NCBI RefSeq assembly: GCF_000220395.1
Contig: NW_004087493.1
Location: 1 to 64,000, forward strand
Source: Ichthyophthirius multifiliis
Taxonomy: Eukaryota > Ciliophora > Oligohymenophorea > Hymenostomatida
DNA length: 64,000 nt
Reading direction: 5' to 3'
Part shown: in pieces, positions 63,912 to 64,000 of the stretch
Position numbering within the stretch: the stretch's first letter is position 1
Layout: every line of letters begins with the position of its first letter
The notes under the pieces: model-generated
Told to the model about the DNA's origin: nothing
Databases searched by the model: none
The model's input: only the letters and a program-made list of their open reading frames with translations
Made by a program: the position numbers and the translations under genes

Positions 63912-64000
63912 AATTTTAAGATATTTTATAACATATTAATTTTTTCATTATTATTTTTAAATTAGAATTTTATAATACAAATATTTTTTTTATAATTTAT
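63794..64000. other. AT-rich window edge with (TA)n
   Basis: Upstream flank of the coiled-coil gene. It contains a (TA)n run at about 63860-63908. No other feature seen. Confidence 0.6.

Overview
The window is nuclear (macronuclear-type) DNA from a ciliate. In nearly every recognisable gene TAA and TAG fall inside conserved protein sequence where glutamine fits, and recognisable proteins end at TGA. Base composition is extremely AT-rich, introns are short and AT-only with GT..AG ends, and the recognisable proteins are eukaryotic (profilin, a Rab2-like GTPase, COG2, PP2A scaffold, epsin). Code, composition and gene style fit an oligohymenophorean ciliate; the composition looks nearer Ichthyophthirius than Tetrahymena, but the species is an inference. 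Standard-code ORF calling fragments almost every gene, so all CDS calls here were read with TGA as the only stop. Because TGA is rare in such AT-rich DNA, long open frames arise by chance, and ORF length alone was not accepted as evidence.

Layout. 1-2783: 3' part of a gene with a long hexapeptide-coding repeat array followed by a coiled coil, interrupted by apparent one-base frameshifts. 5.2-12.8 kb: MYCBP homologue, three unassigned ORFs, a Mic10-like inner-membrane protein. 13.0-16.3 kb: PP2A scaffold subunit A and a hydrophobic ORF containing an in-frame TGA. 17.8-22.8 kb: a small coiled-coil protein, a tandem CCCH zinc-finger protein, a 61-base assembly gap, and an FtsH-like AAA protein without a peptidase domain. 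23.4-28.7 kb: COG2, a divergent fructose-1,6-bisphosphatase, a polytopic membrane protein. 28.8-42.9 kb: two paralogous two-TM proteins on the same strand flanking an epsin (ENTH) gene, a Rab2-like GTPase, an RRM protein and an unassigned helical protein. 44.2-49.8 kb: a PPPDE/DeSI-like peptidase, a P5B-like ATPase with altered catalytic motifs, profilin. 51.3-59.4 kb: one very large USP9X-type deubiquitinase. 60.8-63.8 kb: a 4-EF-hand protein and a coiled-coil protein with a Cys-rich N-terminal patch.

The genes form no operon; they are independent eukaryotic genes separated by AT-rich spacers of about 30 bases to 2 kb. Shared themes are membrane traffic (COG2, Rab2-like, epsin), ubiquitin/SUMO-type proteolysis (USP, DeSI-like), and enzyme homologues that have lost catalytic residues (AAA protein, FBPase, P5B-like ATPase). 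That last group is the most interesting content. No tRNA, rRNA, CRISPR or transposon was recognised.
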